Below are positions 11,111 through 27,254 of a stretch of 64,000 bases of DNA, one piece after another. The stretch comes from Syncephalastrum monosporum B8922. Lineage: Eukaryota > Mucoromycota > Mucoromycetes > Mucorales > Syncephalastraceae. Both the position numbers and the translations under genes were made by a program. The notes beneath the pieces are model-generated. The model did no database searches. It saw only the letters and a program-made list of their open reading frames with translations, and was not told where the DNA came from. The stretch is from assembly GCA_000697355.1 (NCBI GenBank), contig JNEN01001244.1, positions 62,001 to 126,000 on the forward strand, written 5' to 3'. Each line of letters begins with the position of its first letter. Within the stretch, counting starts at the first letter, position 1.

Positions 11111-12679
11111 ATGGCTGACAAGTCTCTTTGCTACCGTCACCGTCCTGACATGTCCGTCGTCCGACCCAACCTCCTTCCAGATTTGAACGGTCTCCAAAAG
11201 GTAGAAAAATTGAATCGAGATACACCGAAACCTATGAGACAGGCAAAGCTGAAATATGCTTAGGACCTGGCCGCTGTGCCCACCGACGTCGACCGACAAG
11301 CCATTTCTCAAGCATGGACGACATTTGCATCTGCGTCCGCTGCCCAACGCATGATTATCTTGCAAGGCCTGCTCTCGTCATGCTGTACGAGCCAGCTGTC
11401 GTATCTGGCCAAGACGATTGATCCCCTGCTGCGGGTCGACTTTACAGCAATCTTGCCGCCTGAGATATGCGTTATGATCATGTCTCACCTCGACGCGCAG
11501 TCGCTCTGTGCCGCATGTCAAGTGAGCCGACGCTGGCGCGCACTTGCTGATGATGACCAACTGTGGCACCGTATGTGCCAGCAGCACATTGACAAGAAAT
11601 GCGTCAAGTGCGGCTGGGGATTGCCGCTGATGCAGAAACGGCGTGTGGTGCGTCTGACCGGCCAAAAGCGACGTTATGACGACACGAGCAGCAGCGAAGA
11701 CGACCACTGCCAAGAGGAACCCCAAAAGAAACCGTGGAAGCGTGTCTACAGCGAACGCCTTGTCGTCGAACGCAACTGGCGCAAACAGCGCATGCAGCGC
11801 ACAACCCTCAAGCAGGACTCGCCTGTGCTCTGTCTCCAGTACTGCGACGCTCAGCGTATCCTCATTACTGGCTCACGCGATAACACAGCCACCGTGTGGA
11901 ATCTCGACGAAGGCAAAATAATTCGTGTCTTGGAAGGCCACACCCGCCCCATCCGCACCCTTCAATTTGATGACACCAAGCTCGTCACCGGATCTCTCGA
12001 CCATACTCTCAAAGTGTGGGACTACAACACCGGACGATGCATCCGCACGCTCCAGGGGCACTCGGACGGCGTCGTTCATCTCCATTTCAATTCGCGTATC
12101 CTTGCCAGCGGCTCAACGGATGCCACGATCAAAATATGGAATTTTGAGACCGGCCAATGCAGCACGTTGACAGGTCACACCGATGCGGTGACACACACCC
12201 AGATCGTCAACACTTCCCGTTTGATATCCAGCAGTGCGGACGGTTCTATCCGTGTCTGGGACTTGAACACCCGCGCCTGCCTTCATGTTCTCCGCGGTCA
12301 CTCCGCTCCGGTCCAGGTCGTGTCGCCCATCTCGCGTCTCCTGGTCCCGCGCTCGCACGACTGCCACAGCGAAAGCGACAACTTTCTGCTGTCGGGTTCG
12401 CTCGACAACACCCTCCGCATTTGGTCCCTCTCGACCGGTCGACCGGTGCGGACCTTGTTTGGCCATACCCAGGGCGTCACCTCGCTCGCCCATGATAAGC
12501 TGCGTCTCGTCTCGGGGTCCCTCGACGGTTCCGTCAAGCTCTGGGATATGGAGACAGGCTTGCCCCTTTACACCCTGCTCAACAGCCCTTGCCCCGTTAC
12601 TTCCGTCATTCTCACCGATGCCAAGGTCATTAGTGCCTTTGATAACGGTGAAATCCATGTCCTGGACTTTAGCGCTTAG
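11111..12679 (+). CDS. F-box/WD40 protein, Met30/sconB family
   Basis: This is the substrate receptor of an SCF ubiquitin ligase. In other fungi Met30/sconB/scon-2 targets the sulfur regulator Met4/CYS3 and links sulfur supply and heavy-metal stress to the cell cycle. Exons: 11111-11200 and 11264-12679 (501 aa). The F-box spans about residues 89-135 (DFTAILPPEICVMIMSHLD, then VSRRWRALADDDQLWHRMC). It is followed by the family hallmark HIDKKCVKCGWGLPLMQKRR. A basic, S/D-rich linker precedes seven or eight WD repeats (about 200-500), for example GHTRPIRTLQFDDTKLVTGS and GHTDAVTH. One blade carries a roughly 20-residue insertion with PRSHDCHSESDNF. It ends tail to tail with the Rsp5 gene, 195 bp away. 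Confidence 0.93.
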
Positions 12680-12754
12680 TCCTTCCTATACGACTTATAC
12701 CCTGCTCTTCTGCATCATCTGTAAAAATTTCCCTCCAATTGCATATCACGCACA

Positions 12755-12778
12755 TACACACACACACACACACACACA
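12755..12778 (+). repeat. (CA)n microsatellite in the 3' intergenic gap
   Basis: A short ACACAC tract lies between the convergent Met30-like and Rsp5 genes. The 195-bp gap must hold both polyadenylation regions. Confidence 0.8.
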
Positions 12779-12874
12779 TTCATCATGGTTAAATAGTAAT
12801 AAAAAAACCAATTTCTTAAATACATATTAAAACGATTCATCATTTATACATACACGCGTCTCCTTTCGTCCGCT

Positions 12875-16008
<3,134 letters not shown>

Positions 16009-16619
16009 TGCACAGTGGAAAGGGAAAAGAAGGGTTCGTTGTTACAGTCAGGTGTGAAAAGGGAAAAGAATGAACCCAGCCTTTCCATAGAATAGATATG
16101 CTGAGTTTTCCCCATCTTACCTACCCCCGTTTACGCACCGCCAATGCCTTGACTTTATTCTCCATTTTTATTCTCTTTTTATCACGCGTTCGTCCTTGTC
16201 ACACATCCGCATTGTCACTTCTCTTCTCTTCTTTCTTTTCTATGTCAAGTGTACCACTCTGTGTATTCTGCTCTTTCTACACAATGCGTCTATTTCAAGC
16301 CTTTTCTTCTCACTCGTTTTCACTACAGCCCAGGGTGGGCGGGGCATACGAATAAAATCATGCAATTGCATTGGCCGGCTGTAGACCTAAGTAATCACCA
16401 GCAGATACTAGATCTGCTAGGACTTGATACATAAGGATAGGTGCGTATTTATGTTATACACAGAATAACAACAAACCGGTGAAGGTGGTAATTATACTTC
16501 AATGATTAAATAGTTAACATGAATTATTACGTGTATGATGATAATGATAATGATGATGATGATGAGGAGGATGAGAAATGATAATATAGCCGCACAGCAG
16601 CGTTTTTCCACCATCCTGT
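16009..16619. other. Intergenic region with an ATG-type microsatellite
   Basis: This gap between the Rsp5 start and the MFS transporter stop carries no gene. A (GAT/ATG)n tract lies at about 16535-16575. Confidence 0.6.
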
Positions 16620-18703
16620 TTAGGCGGTCTCCATCTTGGCCTTGTCGCTCGCTGATTCGTCTCTGGCGCCTGTCAGGTCGCGGTTATCAAACTTGTTCTG
16701 TTTGTTATCAAACTTGATGTCGGTAATGAGGAAGAAACAGAGCAGTGGGGGCACGACGGCGCACACGGTGGCAGCGATACAGAGGTTGCGCATCACAACG
16801 CTGTACGCCTCGATGGCACCTTGGCGGATAGGGTCAGCCGCGTCATAGCTCGTGATGGTCGTGATGGAGCCGTAGAGCTCGTTGAGGAGGGTCTGGTTCG
16901 TCGTCGGCACATGCAGCGCGAGCTGGTGCGGCATCTGGTTGGTCCACACCGCGGTCGCAATCGCCGAGCCGAGCGAGTTGCCAATCTCAGCCAAAAGCAG
17001 GACAAGCGCAGTAACAATGGCCATGTCGGTATGAGGCACCATGGCCTGGGCGACGACGCCCGTGATGTTGGATGCAAAGCCGCCGCCAAGGCCCTGGAGG
17101 ACCTGGCAGAAAACGAGCTCGACGGCCGGCCCGAGCGCACCGCGCGAATGGATCATCAAACCCACGCCGAGCAGGCGGACACAGAGACCGGAAAGAAGAA
17201 GCCACTTGGGGCGGTTGAATTTGATGAGGACCGTGCCCGAGATAAGAGCAAAGATCGAGAGCGCTAGCGTCTGGGTGCTCGAGAACAAGCTTATGTCGCT
17301 CGTGCTCCAGTCGTACTTGACCACCGTGATGAACGAGTACTGGTACGTGTACTGGAGGTAGAAAGAGACAAAGTCGAAAAAGTTGATAAAGATACATGCG
17401 AAGATGTTGGCATTCTTGAAAAAGCGGAGAGGCGCGATGGGCATAAAGCCATACTTGTCGGCCAACTTGATCTCCCAGAATGCAAACACGGGCAGCAGCA
17501 CAACGCCCAGCACGATCATGACGATCATCGAGGGTGTGGCCCAGCCTTTGCTGGCGGACGAGGCCAGGCCCAGTGGGAGCAGGATCAGAGCCAGCGCAGC
17601 TGCAATCAGGACCAGACCAGGTAACTATGTATGTGCGAGACTTTGCTTAGTTTCACCCCTGTATAGTTCTCGTTTCTACTTACATCCATCTCTTTGCTGG
17701 CAATTGTGACAGCACTCACAGGGTTCTTGAAAAAGTTCTTCTCAGGCCGAGGGATCAGGTTGAGCTTGCCAGCCTTCTTGGCCTTGATTTGACCGTAGAA
17801 AAGCGAGCCAATGACAGGTATCAGGCATCCTGGCATAATGATGGCAAACATACCATAGCCCCAACGCCAGCCACCGCCGGCCAGCACGCCCGACACCACC
17901 GCGGCCGAGACGAACGAGTTGATAACAAAGGGCATGCTCAGCACGCCCTGCCAAAACGCACGGTACTTGAGCGTCGTGACGTCGGAAATGGTAATGTTTT
18001 GAAGAATCTATCGCATGTAACGTGAGCACTTGCAAACGTGATACGCGCGGTTTGCTTACCTGCAGACCAGTATAGCCAAATGAATAAATAATGTTTGCGC
18101 CTGCGATGGTACCAATATTTTGAGCGGCGGCATAGAGAATATAGCCGACAACATAGAACAAGATAACCATGACACTGTAGGGGGGAAAGAATGGATGTCA
18201 ACAAACACAACGCCTGAGTTATGGGCCGCTTCGAACTTACTAAGTCTCGGCACGACCAAAGCAGTCGGCCATCTTGGCCATAAAGGGCTTGCCGACGGAA
18301 ATAATGATAGAACCTGCGGTCGAGACGGTACCGGTGAGCGAATGCTTGAAAAAGGTGGACGTGGCATAGGCCAAGTATTGATAGGTCGTGGTGCCATCGA
18401 GCGAATAAACGTAGGCGGCCAGACCCAGACCTAGAATCAAAAAGATGTAGCCGGAGCGTCCCCAGACGGCTTGGGCAGCCTAAGATAGAATTGTGAATAG
18501 GCGAAACTAACGTCGGACTGCACAGACGATACCTCTATTTTGGCGACACCGGCCGAAAGCTCGGCATCGTGCACGTCCTCGCCTGCGTGTGCGGGACGAG
18601 GCTCTTGGACGGTCGTGCCGGTGTGTAGACGGTCGAGGTCATCGGAGGGGTATTTTCGACCGTATTCTTCGAGCGATATCCGTTCGTTGGCGTCGGCAGG
18701 CAT
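16620..18703 (-). CDS. MFS transporter, siderophore-iron (SIT/ARN) type
   Basis: This is a major facilitator carrier of 617 aa. Exons (transcription order): 18533-18703, 18241-18479, 18060-18174, 17684-18007, 16620-17624. The roughly 57-aa hydrophilic N-tail is followed by 12-14 hydrophobic spans. Segments such as VWGRSGYIFLILGLGLAAYV, DGTTTYQYLAYATSTF and IISVGKPFMAKMADCFGRAE match the SIT group (Sit1/Arn, MirB). In that group an SxGKPxxAKxxDxxGR loop replaces the usual MFS A motif. The late loop LQGLGGGFASNITGVVAQA is also typical. By family it would bring Fe(III)-siderophores, possibly xenosiderophores, into the cell by proton symport. No siderophore synthesis gene is nearby. The substrate is inferred only. 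The start is the ATG at 18701-18703. Confidence 0.88.
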
Positions 18704-19840
18704 GAAGAAGCGCAAGAAGAAGGGAAGGAAGGAGAAAGGAGGCACACACACACTTTCGTCGTCCTTATTTTAAAATAGACAATGCGCGATTTATATAGCT
18801 GATTTTTTTCTTAAAATCAAAGCCAGATATCTGATCACGGCAAACAATAGGAACTGGTGTATATATATATATGTATATTTAAAGGAAACGAGTGGAAGTC
18901 TCAGTCATTCTAACCGTTCGAGTAGAGCCGCGGCCGAGTGTACAAACAAGCGCGCGCACGATGATTAGTACTGGATGGGAAGTTTCCATGAACAAGTCGT
19001 TTTTGTCACACCCCAGACCTTATCTGATGGACGAATTCTGGCTTTTGCGACAGGGTGGTTTCACAGGGCGTGTCATCCGGTAGAATAGTCCATGAAAGAC
19101 GAACACGTCTGAAGCCATGCAGTGAAGGTCTTCGGTAGTACACAAGTCTGCCGCTGTCTTGTTTAGCCCTGTCAATTGTCAAAACAAAATCAAAAATGAT
19201 ATTGTATTCGGTAGGAGATGGATGGAGAGAAACATAAGAAAAGAAAAAAAGAAAAATACCAATCCCGCCCTGGAATCCCTATGTCCCTGAAAGATCAAGA
19301 TAAAATGTTAAGTGGCTCGTTCGAGTCACGCGAAAAAAATAAGTCCGGCCAGGCCGGTACTTCAGTGCAACCTGGTCCAGCAGCCCCATGACGCATACAG
19401 CAATTATGCGATGTATGCATGAAAGGCAGGTGTGCTGTATGTTCAGCGAGGCGGAGGCTCAAGCTCACTGCAATCATTGTGTGGTGGGCAAGTGCCGTAA
19501 AGTGGGGTTTCGAAGTCGGCAAACCGATCGTTCGGTAAAAAGCATGCCATTGTACCGCACCCTTTTCAATGGGAAGGTTATAGTCCGCCATCGCTTTTGA
19601 TTCAGCCACCTCTAAAAGACCGCGGTAAATGTTGAAGTACTCTTTATTTGTATGCACATATATCGTATATGTATGATATCCAGCGATCGCGATGATACTG
19701 TGCGACAGGTGTGTCATCTGCAGCCGCGCGCGGGAAGAGCTTTGATCTCAGCCATCGCAATTGCCCATTTTGCAGACATATGGGAAACGAGTACAAAATA
19801 ACCGGTTTATAGAAAAAAAAAAAAAAAAAAAAAAACGTAT
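18704..19840. other. Intergenic region upstream of the SIT-like gene
   Basis: I recognise no coding gene. It contains the promoter of the minus-strand transporter, an ATATAT tract (18862-18872) and an A run of about 23 nt (19813-19835) just past the stop of the UNC80-like gene. A 140-aa open frame at 19295-19717 (minus) has no recognisable feature. Confidence 0.6.
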
Positions 19841-20095
19841 TTACAAAGACAGATCCATGACAAAGCGCCATTCGGACGAAACTTTGCTGACCGCCGTCCG
19901 ATAAGTCCAGGGCCGTTGCTGGCCCGTGGTGGCGGCTGGATAGTCGTGTTTGTAGCCTAATGCAGCCTGAATATGGGTGATGGCAGTGAGGGTTTCGGCG
20001 TGCAACGCGTGTAGCTGGACGGACATGAGGTGCGAATCGCGCTGGCGACGTCCACCCTCATTTTCCGCCGCAGGTGAGCGAGGGGATTGCGGGTA

Positions 20096-20131
<36 letters not shown>

Positions 20132-23100
20132 GGGCGAGCCTGGTTCATAGCTGCTCGAGGTCGAAGGAAGCTGAAGGGCATCACGCGGGGAGGCGGGCGG
20201 TAGGTGCAGACCGAGCGCGCCCGACGGTGATGAGCCCGAGTGCGTCTCCTCGCCCGAGTTGGACCACATGTCGTGGCCCCAGCTCTGCCACTTCTTGCGT
20301 GTGCGCGGGGTGCCAAAGCGCGACGAACGTGAGCCCATCTCATGCAGCTTCTCCTGGACAAAGTCGCGGAGAAAAACGGCAAGCGGGGTCTTGTAGCTCA
20401 CGGTGAACTCGAGGAAGCACCAGGTCGCGTAATCATAAAGCACGCCAATGGGTTGCGGCTGGCTATCCAGGAAGGTCGGGGTGCCGATGAAGCTGCCCGT
20501 GCGCGGCGTCGAGCGGCCACTGCCCGTGCCTGACTTGGCGCGCAGATGTTTGAGAGTCTGGCCAAAGACAAGCGCACCCCGTACAAAGTACGCGACTTGG
20601 ACCCAGGCGCCCTTGATCTTGTCCAGCGACTTGTGCGCGCGGATCAGGATGACCTTCATTGCCAGGATACTCAGCGCGAACAGCTGCGCGATCGCGGCTG
20701 GCGTGTGTTTCTTCTTGTCCTTGGGCTCGTCCGACGCGTCGTCCTCGGACTGGCTCATGGTCGAGGTGAGTGCCGATAGAGAGAAGCCGGTCGCGCGTGT
20801 CTTGAGAAGTGTGCTCTGGCTGCAGGTGCGCGACATGTACGCGAGCAGGCGCATCCAGTTGGCAGACGGTTCGGGCCGGTACTTGCGCACGAGCGAGATC
20901 GAGCTGTAGTCGAGGAGAAGGTCGTACTGGAGACACACGGGTATGATGATCTTGCCAATCAAGACGCTGGAAGGCGGCAGCTGCTCGATCTCGCGGAGCA
21001 CGTCCTGCGTCGAGTTCTCGAGGATGGCTACGATCAAACGCACGAGTGCATTGCAGAGCCGCGTATGGCTGTCTTCGCCTTGCTCCCACTCGCGTGTGAC
21101 GATCGACAGCCCGAAATTGACAAACTTGTCCTTCATGACACCTGCGATATCGTGCATGTTGATCGCCTTGCCCTGGCCCTGCTCGAGCACGGTGGCCAGC
21201 CCGACATACAGGTCCGCCGCATCGATAGACCGCCACTGCGCGCGGTACTGGCCAAATATCTGGGAGAGCATGGTCTTAAACGATTTTGTATAGTTGCGCA
21301 TATCAACCATGGACTGGAGACTATCGACAAGATAGTCCCTGATCCAGTCGGTCGGGCACACCGTGTTCCGCACCGATGCGTAATTTTGAAGCGTGATGCG
21401 GATAATCTGCGCCATCTTTTCATGGTTGGTCTCAGACAGCGTACCGCGGTTCTTGAGAAACTCGTGCACGAGCAAGACAAACTCGCGCTTGATAGAAAGC
21501 CGGTCGTTTTGCTGCCACTGCTTACCATACGCGTGCTGTGTCGACTCGGCACGGGCGCCATGCTCGCGCTCGTCAAAGAAACTGGGCAGCTGGATGTTGA
21601 TATGCGGCACCGGCCCGCTCGGGTGGCTGCCGCGGTTCGCATGGTTCGGGCTCTGCGTCTCGAACTGAACGCCGCCACCGCCGCTCGTACTGCCGACCGG
21701 CTTGGCCGTCTTGCTAAACTTGACAAAGACATCGACGAGCGCAGCAATGCCCTCTGCTATCAGGTCGTTCAGGTTTGTCAAACGACAGAACCGTGGCACG
21801 AGATGCCGCAGCATTTTGACAAACTGCTCCGCGCGGAGCGAGCCCGGGTCGTAGGCGATGATGGTCAGAAAGAGTTTGACAAAATTTTGGAGCAAGAACG
21901 GCCGGTTGTCATAGTTGTTGATGACGAGCGGGACTATGGGTGCGGTGATGCTCTTCGTCAAGGGCTTGAGGAGGGTGGTCGAGAGCGGCATGGCCATCGG
22001 GTTGCTCGCAGCATCGATGCGTTCCTGGACGCTGCGCTCGTGATCGTCGAGCTCGACCTGAAGCTGAAGACCCAGGACATCGGAGGTCGCGCCAAGCCTC
22101 GGTGGGTTATGCATGGCTTGCATCAAACTAAAGAGGTTGTCGGTCATCCAGGCGCCGAGTGAGACGGACTTGTTGTACGCGTTGAGGATCAGGGGCACGA
22201 GCGAGCCGAGCATCTGGAACACAAACGACTCTTCATGTACGGCATAGAAGCGACACCACGCAAAAGTAATGGCCGACCGCACGTGCGCATGCTGTTCGAC
22301 CTCGCAAAAGACCTTGAACAAAGCAGGCAGGAAGGTGCTGTAGCCCCGGTTCGAGACAAACAGGCGCTTGAAGCGGGTCACAATCCGGGTGTAGAGGACG
22401 AGAGCCTGGCCGAGGATACCAAAATCGGTTGTGTAGTCCATGATGATCAGGTTGACGCCCTTGAGGATGCCCTCGAGCTCGTGGCGGTCATTGTAGTTCT
22501 TGTTCAGGCCTACCAACAAGGTGTCGATGAACCGCAGCCAGACACGCGCACGCAAAGCAGCGAGCAAGCGCGCGTCTTCCTGCTGCTGGGGCTGGCGCGG
22601 ATGTGGCACGTTATCCTTAATGTGCGTATCCTCCTGATCATCGCCCATCTCAAACACAAAGCCGGTGTCGCGTCGCTTGCGCAGCTCGATGCGCGGGTAC
22701 AGCGACTCGTCCCTCGGCCCAACGTCTGGTATCGGCATGGGCTCATAGCCTTGTAGCGTCTTTTTGACCGCGTACACCTCGCGCGGGTAGCGCGTCAAGA
22801 AATTGGTGAGGAACTGGACGTGGCTGGTGCGCAGCATCGCGACGCTGAACAGCTCCCAGGGGATGTCGAGGGTACTGAATGGCGTGCGCGTGTCGGTGAT
22901 ACCACGCGGAAACATGTCGCGCGGCTGCTCGTGCCGGAACCAGAAGCGGCCGGTGCTCGTGAGGAGGTGCTCAATCTTATTTTTGCGGAGGTCGCGCGTC
23001 GAGAGCTCGTTCGTCGAGAGCGCGAGCTCGGTCAGGAGCGGGTGGATCAGCGTCATGAGGAGCAGACCATCTGGCTTGTTTTCGCGCGTGAGCCACTTGA

Positions 23101-26100
23101 GCATGCCCGCGAGGTAGTTGAACAAGATAAAGGCGAATCCGGGTGGCAGTTTGCTGCGCAGGTCGACCAAGTGCCGTAAGCGCGTAAGGAGCTCTTTTTG
23201 CCGCTCGATGCGGTCTTTGCCCAGATCACCCAGAAAAGGTCTCAGGAACAGAGCCGGGTCGTCTCGCATAAAGTTCTCAAGAAGCTCACGGAGGGAGGAG
23301 CCCACACCGCCCGAGTAGTCGTTGAGGAGGTCGACCATGCCGAGGCTGGTGGATGTCAGGGCCTGAACGGTCGCAGCGCGCTTGCGGCGCGCGATGAGCT
23401 TGCTGATGCTTTGCTGGCGCGGCTCGGGCTCGCGGTTCTCGGTGTCATTCATCGGCTGCTCCTCCTCCTCCTCGAGATAGAGCGATGGCAGCAAGCAAAG
23501 CGGGGTGAGCACTTTTTTGAGCGCCTCGTGTTCCTCACCCTGATCGTCGTCGTCCCAGCCGAGTTCCTGAATTTGCCGCTTGAGTTCGATCGGGAAGTTG
23601 CTCGCGTGCTTGAGCTTGGCCATCCAGCGAGGCTCGTCCATCGTGAAGCGATTCGAGCCGAGGTCGGTAGGGACGAAAGGGGTAGAAAACGCGCCGCCGT
23701 CGCCCCGAAAGGGGCGTTTGCGCGACGAGATGGGTATATACTCTTGGGCGAGGATGTTGAACCGGAAGCCGCTCAGCGCGCTGATCTTCTCGACGGCTGC
23801 ATAACGTTTTAGGGGATCCTCGCTTTTGATAGTCCGGGTCAGTCGCCTTCTTATTTTACAAAGACAAATGTATCTTACCTGTAGAATTCCCGGGAAAAGA
23901 TCTGGACCACTTGCTGAGGCACGCGTTCGCCGCATTGCATCAAGAGAAACGCCGCAGGGACAAACGCACGCGGGTTGCTGTCCACAATGAAGCGCTCCCA
24001 GAGAGGCTGTACCATCCGTGAAAAGTCCTGCGAGCTCATGGCCGTGAACACAGCGACTAAGAGCGAAAACACCGCCCCGAACGGGTCGTTGTTGACCGAC
24101 GCCAGGTTCTCGAGACGGTATTTCGCCATCGCAATCGAGGCAGAGTGTTGCGTGGAGCCGGGGCTGATATCCAGCGACGCGGCCGCGGCGGGTGAGATAG
24201 GATACATGGACATGATGGACGCCTGGCGACGTGTTTGGACCGGTAGCTGAGACGTATATCGCTCGTCTTCCTCGTCCTCATCGTCGTACAGCGAGACTTT
24301 CAAGAGTACCTCCGGGATCGACTTCTCGCGGCGCGGCGGTTCCTGGCCATGCACGGTCTCAAATTGGTCGACGACCGAGGCATACACGATCTGCATCCGC
24401 TGAAAGGTGAGCGAGACGTCATCGAGGTAGCGGTGGTGCAAGACCGCCGAGCTGCGGATCGCGTCGCGCGTCTCTTGGAAGAACTCTGCGGTGGCAACGG
24501 GTTGGGTCGCCCATTCCATGGCGCGCGAGAGCCAGCCGGGGCGGTGCGTCGTGTTGCAGAAAAAGCGCGTTTCGAGGAAAATGTTGCAGAGCAACACGCG
24601 AAGCGGGAGCGGGATCAGCGCCGTCTTCTCCTTGGCGGCCATAAACACAGCCAGGCGGCGCTCGAGGTCAATCAGGAACTTCTTCGCGACCTCGTCCGCC
24701 TCCATGTCCCGGTGGGGGTCGCTTTGTTTGGCGCGCAGGTCACGTACGGTCCACATGAATTCGGCCGCAACGACGCACTGGCCCAAGGTGGTGCTGCCCC
24801 AAGCAGGTTCATCTGGGTTGGTACGCAACAGGCTCTCTTGGTTGGGCTTGCCCACATCGCTCAGGAGCAAGACGCTGATCATTTCGGCGTCGTGCATCCA
24901 GAACTGGACGCCAGAGATGTATTTCTGCAGGCTTATGATGAGCTTGAGGTGCTTAGCAACCTTGTCTTCTTGGTCGGACGCAGTGCAGGCTACGACGGAC
25001 TTGTAAAACAACGGACGGTAGGCTCTGGACAGCCGGGCAAGGAGGGTGCTGAGGACGGGCTGGCAAGGCGGCGCCTCGTCGGCAAGACGCTGCAAAAACT
25101 GGGGCAGGGAAGCGTTCATAAAGACATGGCACATTGTCTCATCGAGCTCAAACGCCAGGTTCTCGTAGCACCGCGTGAGGCGTTCCCAGTTGCCATCAGT
25201 GACGACGTCGCGCACGACCTGGAGAAAGATGGGCTGCGAAGTCTCGGTCCAGAAGCCTTCAATATAGCGCCGCAGGTTGTGGCACCAGGCGATGATCTGC
25301 TGTTGCTCTGACACGCGTCGTGACGGGCTCGGGTGAATGCCGAGGTGGTCAGGCGCGTCCTCGCCTGTCCACATGCTGCTGGTGCTGCCGTCTTCGAGGA
25401 AATCCGAGACGGAGGAAGGCTGCGGGCTGTTGCGAGGCGACGACGGCCGTCGCACGGGAGGGGTGTCTTTGCGAAGAGTGGTGATGGTCAAGGAGGATAG
25501 AAGCATGATGATCACGATGCCCTTGACCGCCTTGGAGCGTGTGGTGCTGAACACAGAGGGCGTGATCTTTTCTTGCACGAACCGAAGCAATAGAGAGACG
25601 GTAGATTCGGGGTCCTGGATATCGGCTTCGGTAGCAGCAAGGAGCCGCTCCGATGCTATGGGCAGGTTATAAGTTCCACGTCATTAAAATGAATATCAGG
25701 GATACTTGCCCACTTTGGTCAATGCATATACGACCGAGGTATACGCAGGCACAGTCTGCTCATCAGGTTCCTGCCAATAGCGCTAATTTGAAAGAGTTGG
25801 AGCCATGCGGATTACTAACGTTAATAGAGAAATTACCGGCAAAAGTTCTTTGAGGACGAGGGTATTTGAGTCAGAGGCAGTCATCAGGGACAGACAGAGA
25901 GACTCGGTGACGCAGAACCGCCCGACGGAGGGCGGCACCATGTCTTGGCCGCGCAGGGTATGCAGATTGTCCCATTGCTTACCGACAATGGGTATGCCCT
26001 CGCCGTCTGCGAGGCGGTCGAGCCACTCGATGAGATTCTCCTTGATGTGCTCCGTCTCGTTTTCGTGTCGGGAGAGGGGCCGGTCGGCGGTGTAGGTGAA

Positions 26101-27254
26101 CGAGGTGCGCGGGATGGCGTCGACGAGGGTATAAGCAAAGGCGTGGACGGCCGCAAAGGAGGACGGCAAGAGATGAGCGTTACCCATGCACGGTGCGAGC
26201 ATGAGTTTGAGGGTTGCGACGAGCCGCATCTTGAGCTTGAGATGCTGGATATGCATCATCCGACAGCAAAAAAGGATTTGCTCAAAGTTTTGCTTTCAAT
26301 ACAGAAAGTAGTGATGAGCCCAGCGTACTATCGAAACAAGACGAGAAGGCTTACATGGGGATCGAGCTGCTTGAAATGCTCACGGATGGAGTCAAAGATA
26401 TCGAGTGCTTGTTCGCAGTCGCGTTCTGCCCCGCAACACGTCCGACAACGTCTCAGTCAGTACACACAGACACGCAATAAAAAATTTCCGGATGAGGATT
26501 TACCGTTCACTGGGACACGATCAAAAGGGATCGAGAGCAGGCCAAAGACATCCCCAGCGAGCGGGAGCTGGGTGGCGACCTTGTGCTTGTCGAGGATGTC
26601 AGAGAGCGAGTCCAGAGTGGTGCTGATCCGGATATCCTCCTGGCGGAGGTCGTCGTTTAAAGCAGCGGCGAGATCGTCCCCGCGCGACATGCGAGCCGCA
26701 AAGAGCAAGCCACGCTTCTGCTGCTGCGGGTGGTCCTCCATCAGGTCGAGACTCGGGCTGGACGACGTTGTGGTGCTGATGCGTCGGGTGCGTTGGCCGC
26801 TCGAGCGTTGAAATAGACGTTCGAGATCGCGTTCGAGCCGCACGATGTCCTGCTGCACTGCCGTCGTCGCGGCATAGTAGCCAGCGGGGCCTCGGCGCGG
26901 GAAGTAGCCTGGGCGGTGATAATGCGGACGCTGCCCAGGTGAAGACGCAGTGGAGCGCGGTGCTTTGTACTTGAAAGGGTGGTGTTTGTGGGGGTGGTGC
27001 TGGTGATAATGGTGCTGGTGCTGGTGCTGTTTCTGCTGGTGTGGGTGATAGGAGGAACGGTTATCGTTAGACGACGAGGAAGTAGCGGCTTCTTCCTGAA
27101 AGTTGTCGAGGCTGGCAGCACGCGACAGAGGCGGACCGGATAAGACCCCCTGAGCCGCGGCCTTGCTCTTGTCCTGTGCATGATGACCCGTGGACCCGCT
27201 TGTCGGAAGATCGTCGTCCATCGGGGAAGGCTGTGTGTCGTCGTCGTCGGCCAT
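19841..27254 (-). CDS. UNC80-family protein (cation-channel complex component)
   Basis: The product is about 2,353 aa. Exons (transcription order): 26504-27254, 26355-26425, 25837-26244, 25710-25782, 23879-25655, 19841-23822; the frame is continuous across all junctions. In animals UNC80 scaffolds the NALCN sodium-leak channel with UNC79. In fungi the NALCN-like channel is Cch1. Recognition rests on several blocks that line up with animal UNC80 in the same order. They include FAFILFNYLAGMLKWLTRE (animal SHILFNYLVGLIMYFVR), RSAITFAWCRFYAVHEESF (animal RQAIEFACHQFYILHRKPF) and IIAYDPGSLRAEQF (animal VVAYAPESFRSLQM). The rest is helical HEAT-like sequence. The N-terminal 120 residues are low complexity (His/Gln, Ser/Arg), and a Q12 tract lies near the C-terminus. 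The fourth intron is GC-AG. Human UNC80 is about 3,260 aa, so this form is shorter. The channel partner is not in the window. Confidence 0.85.
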
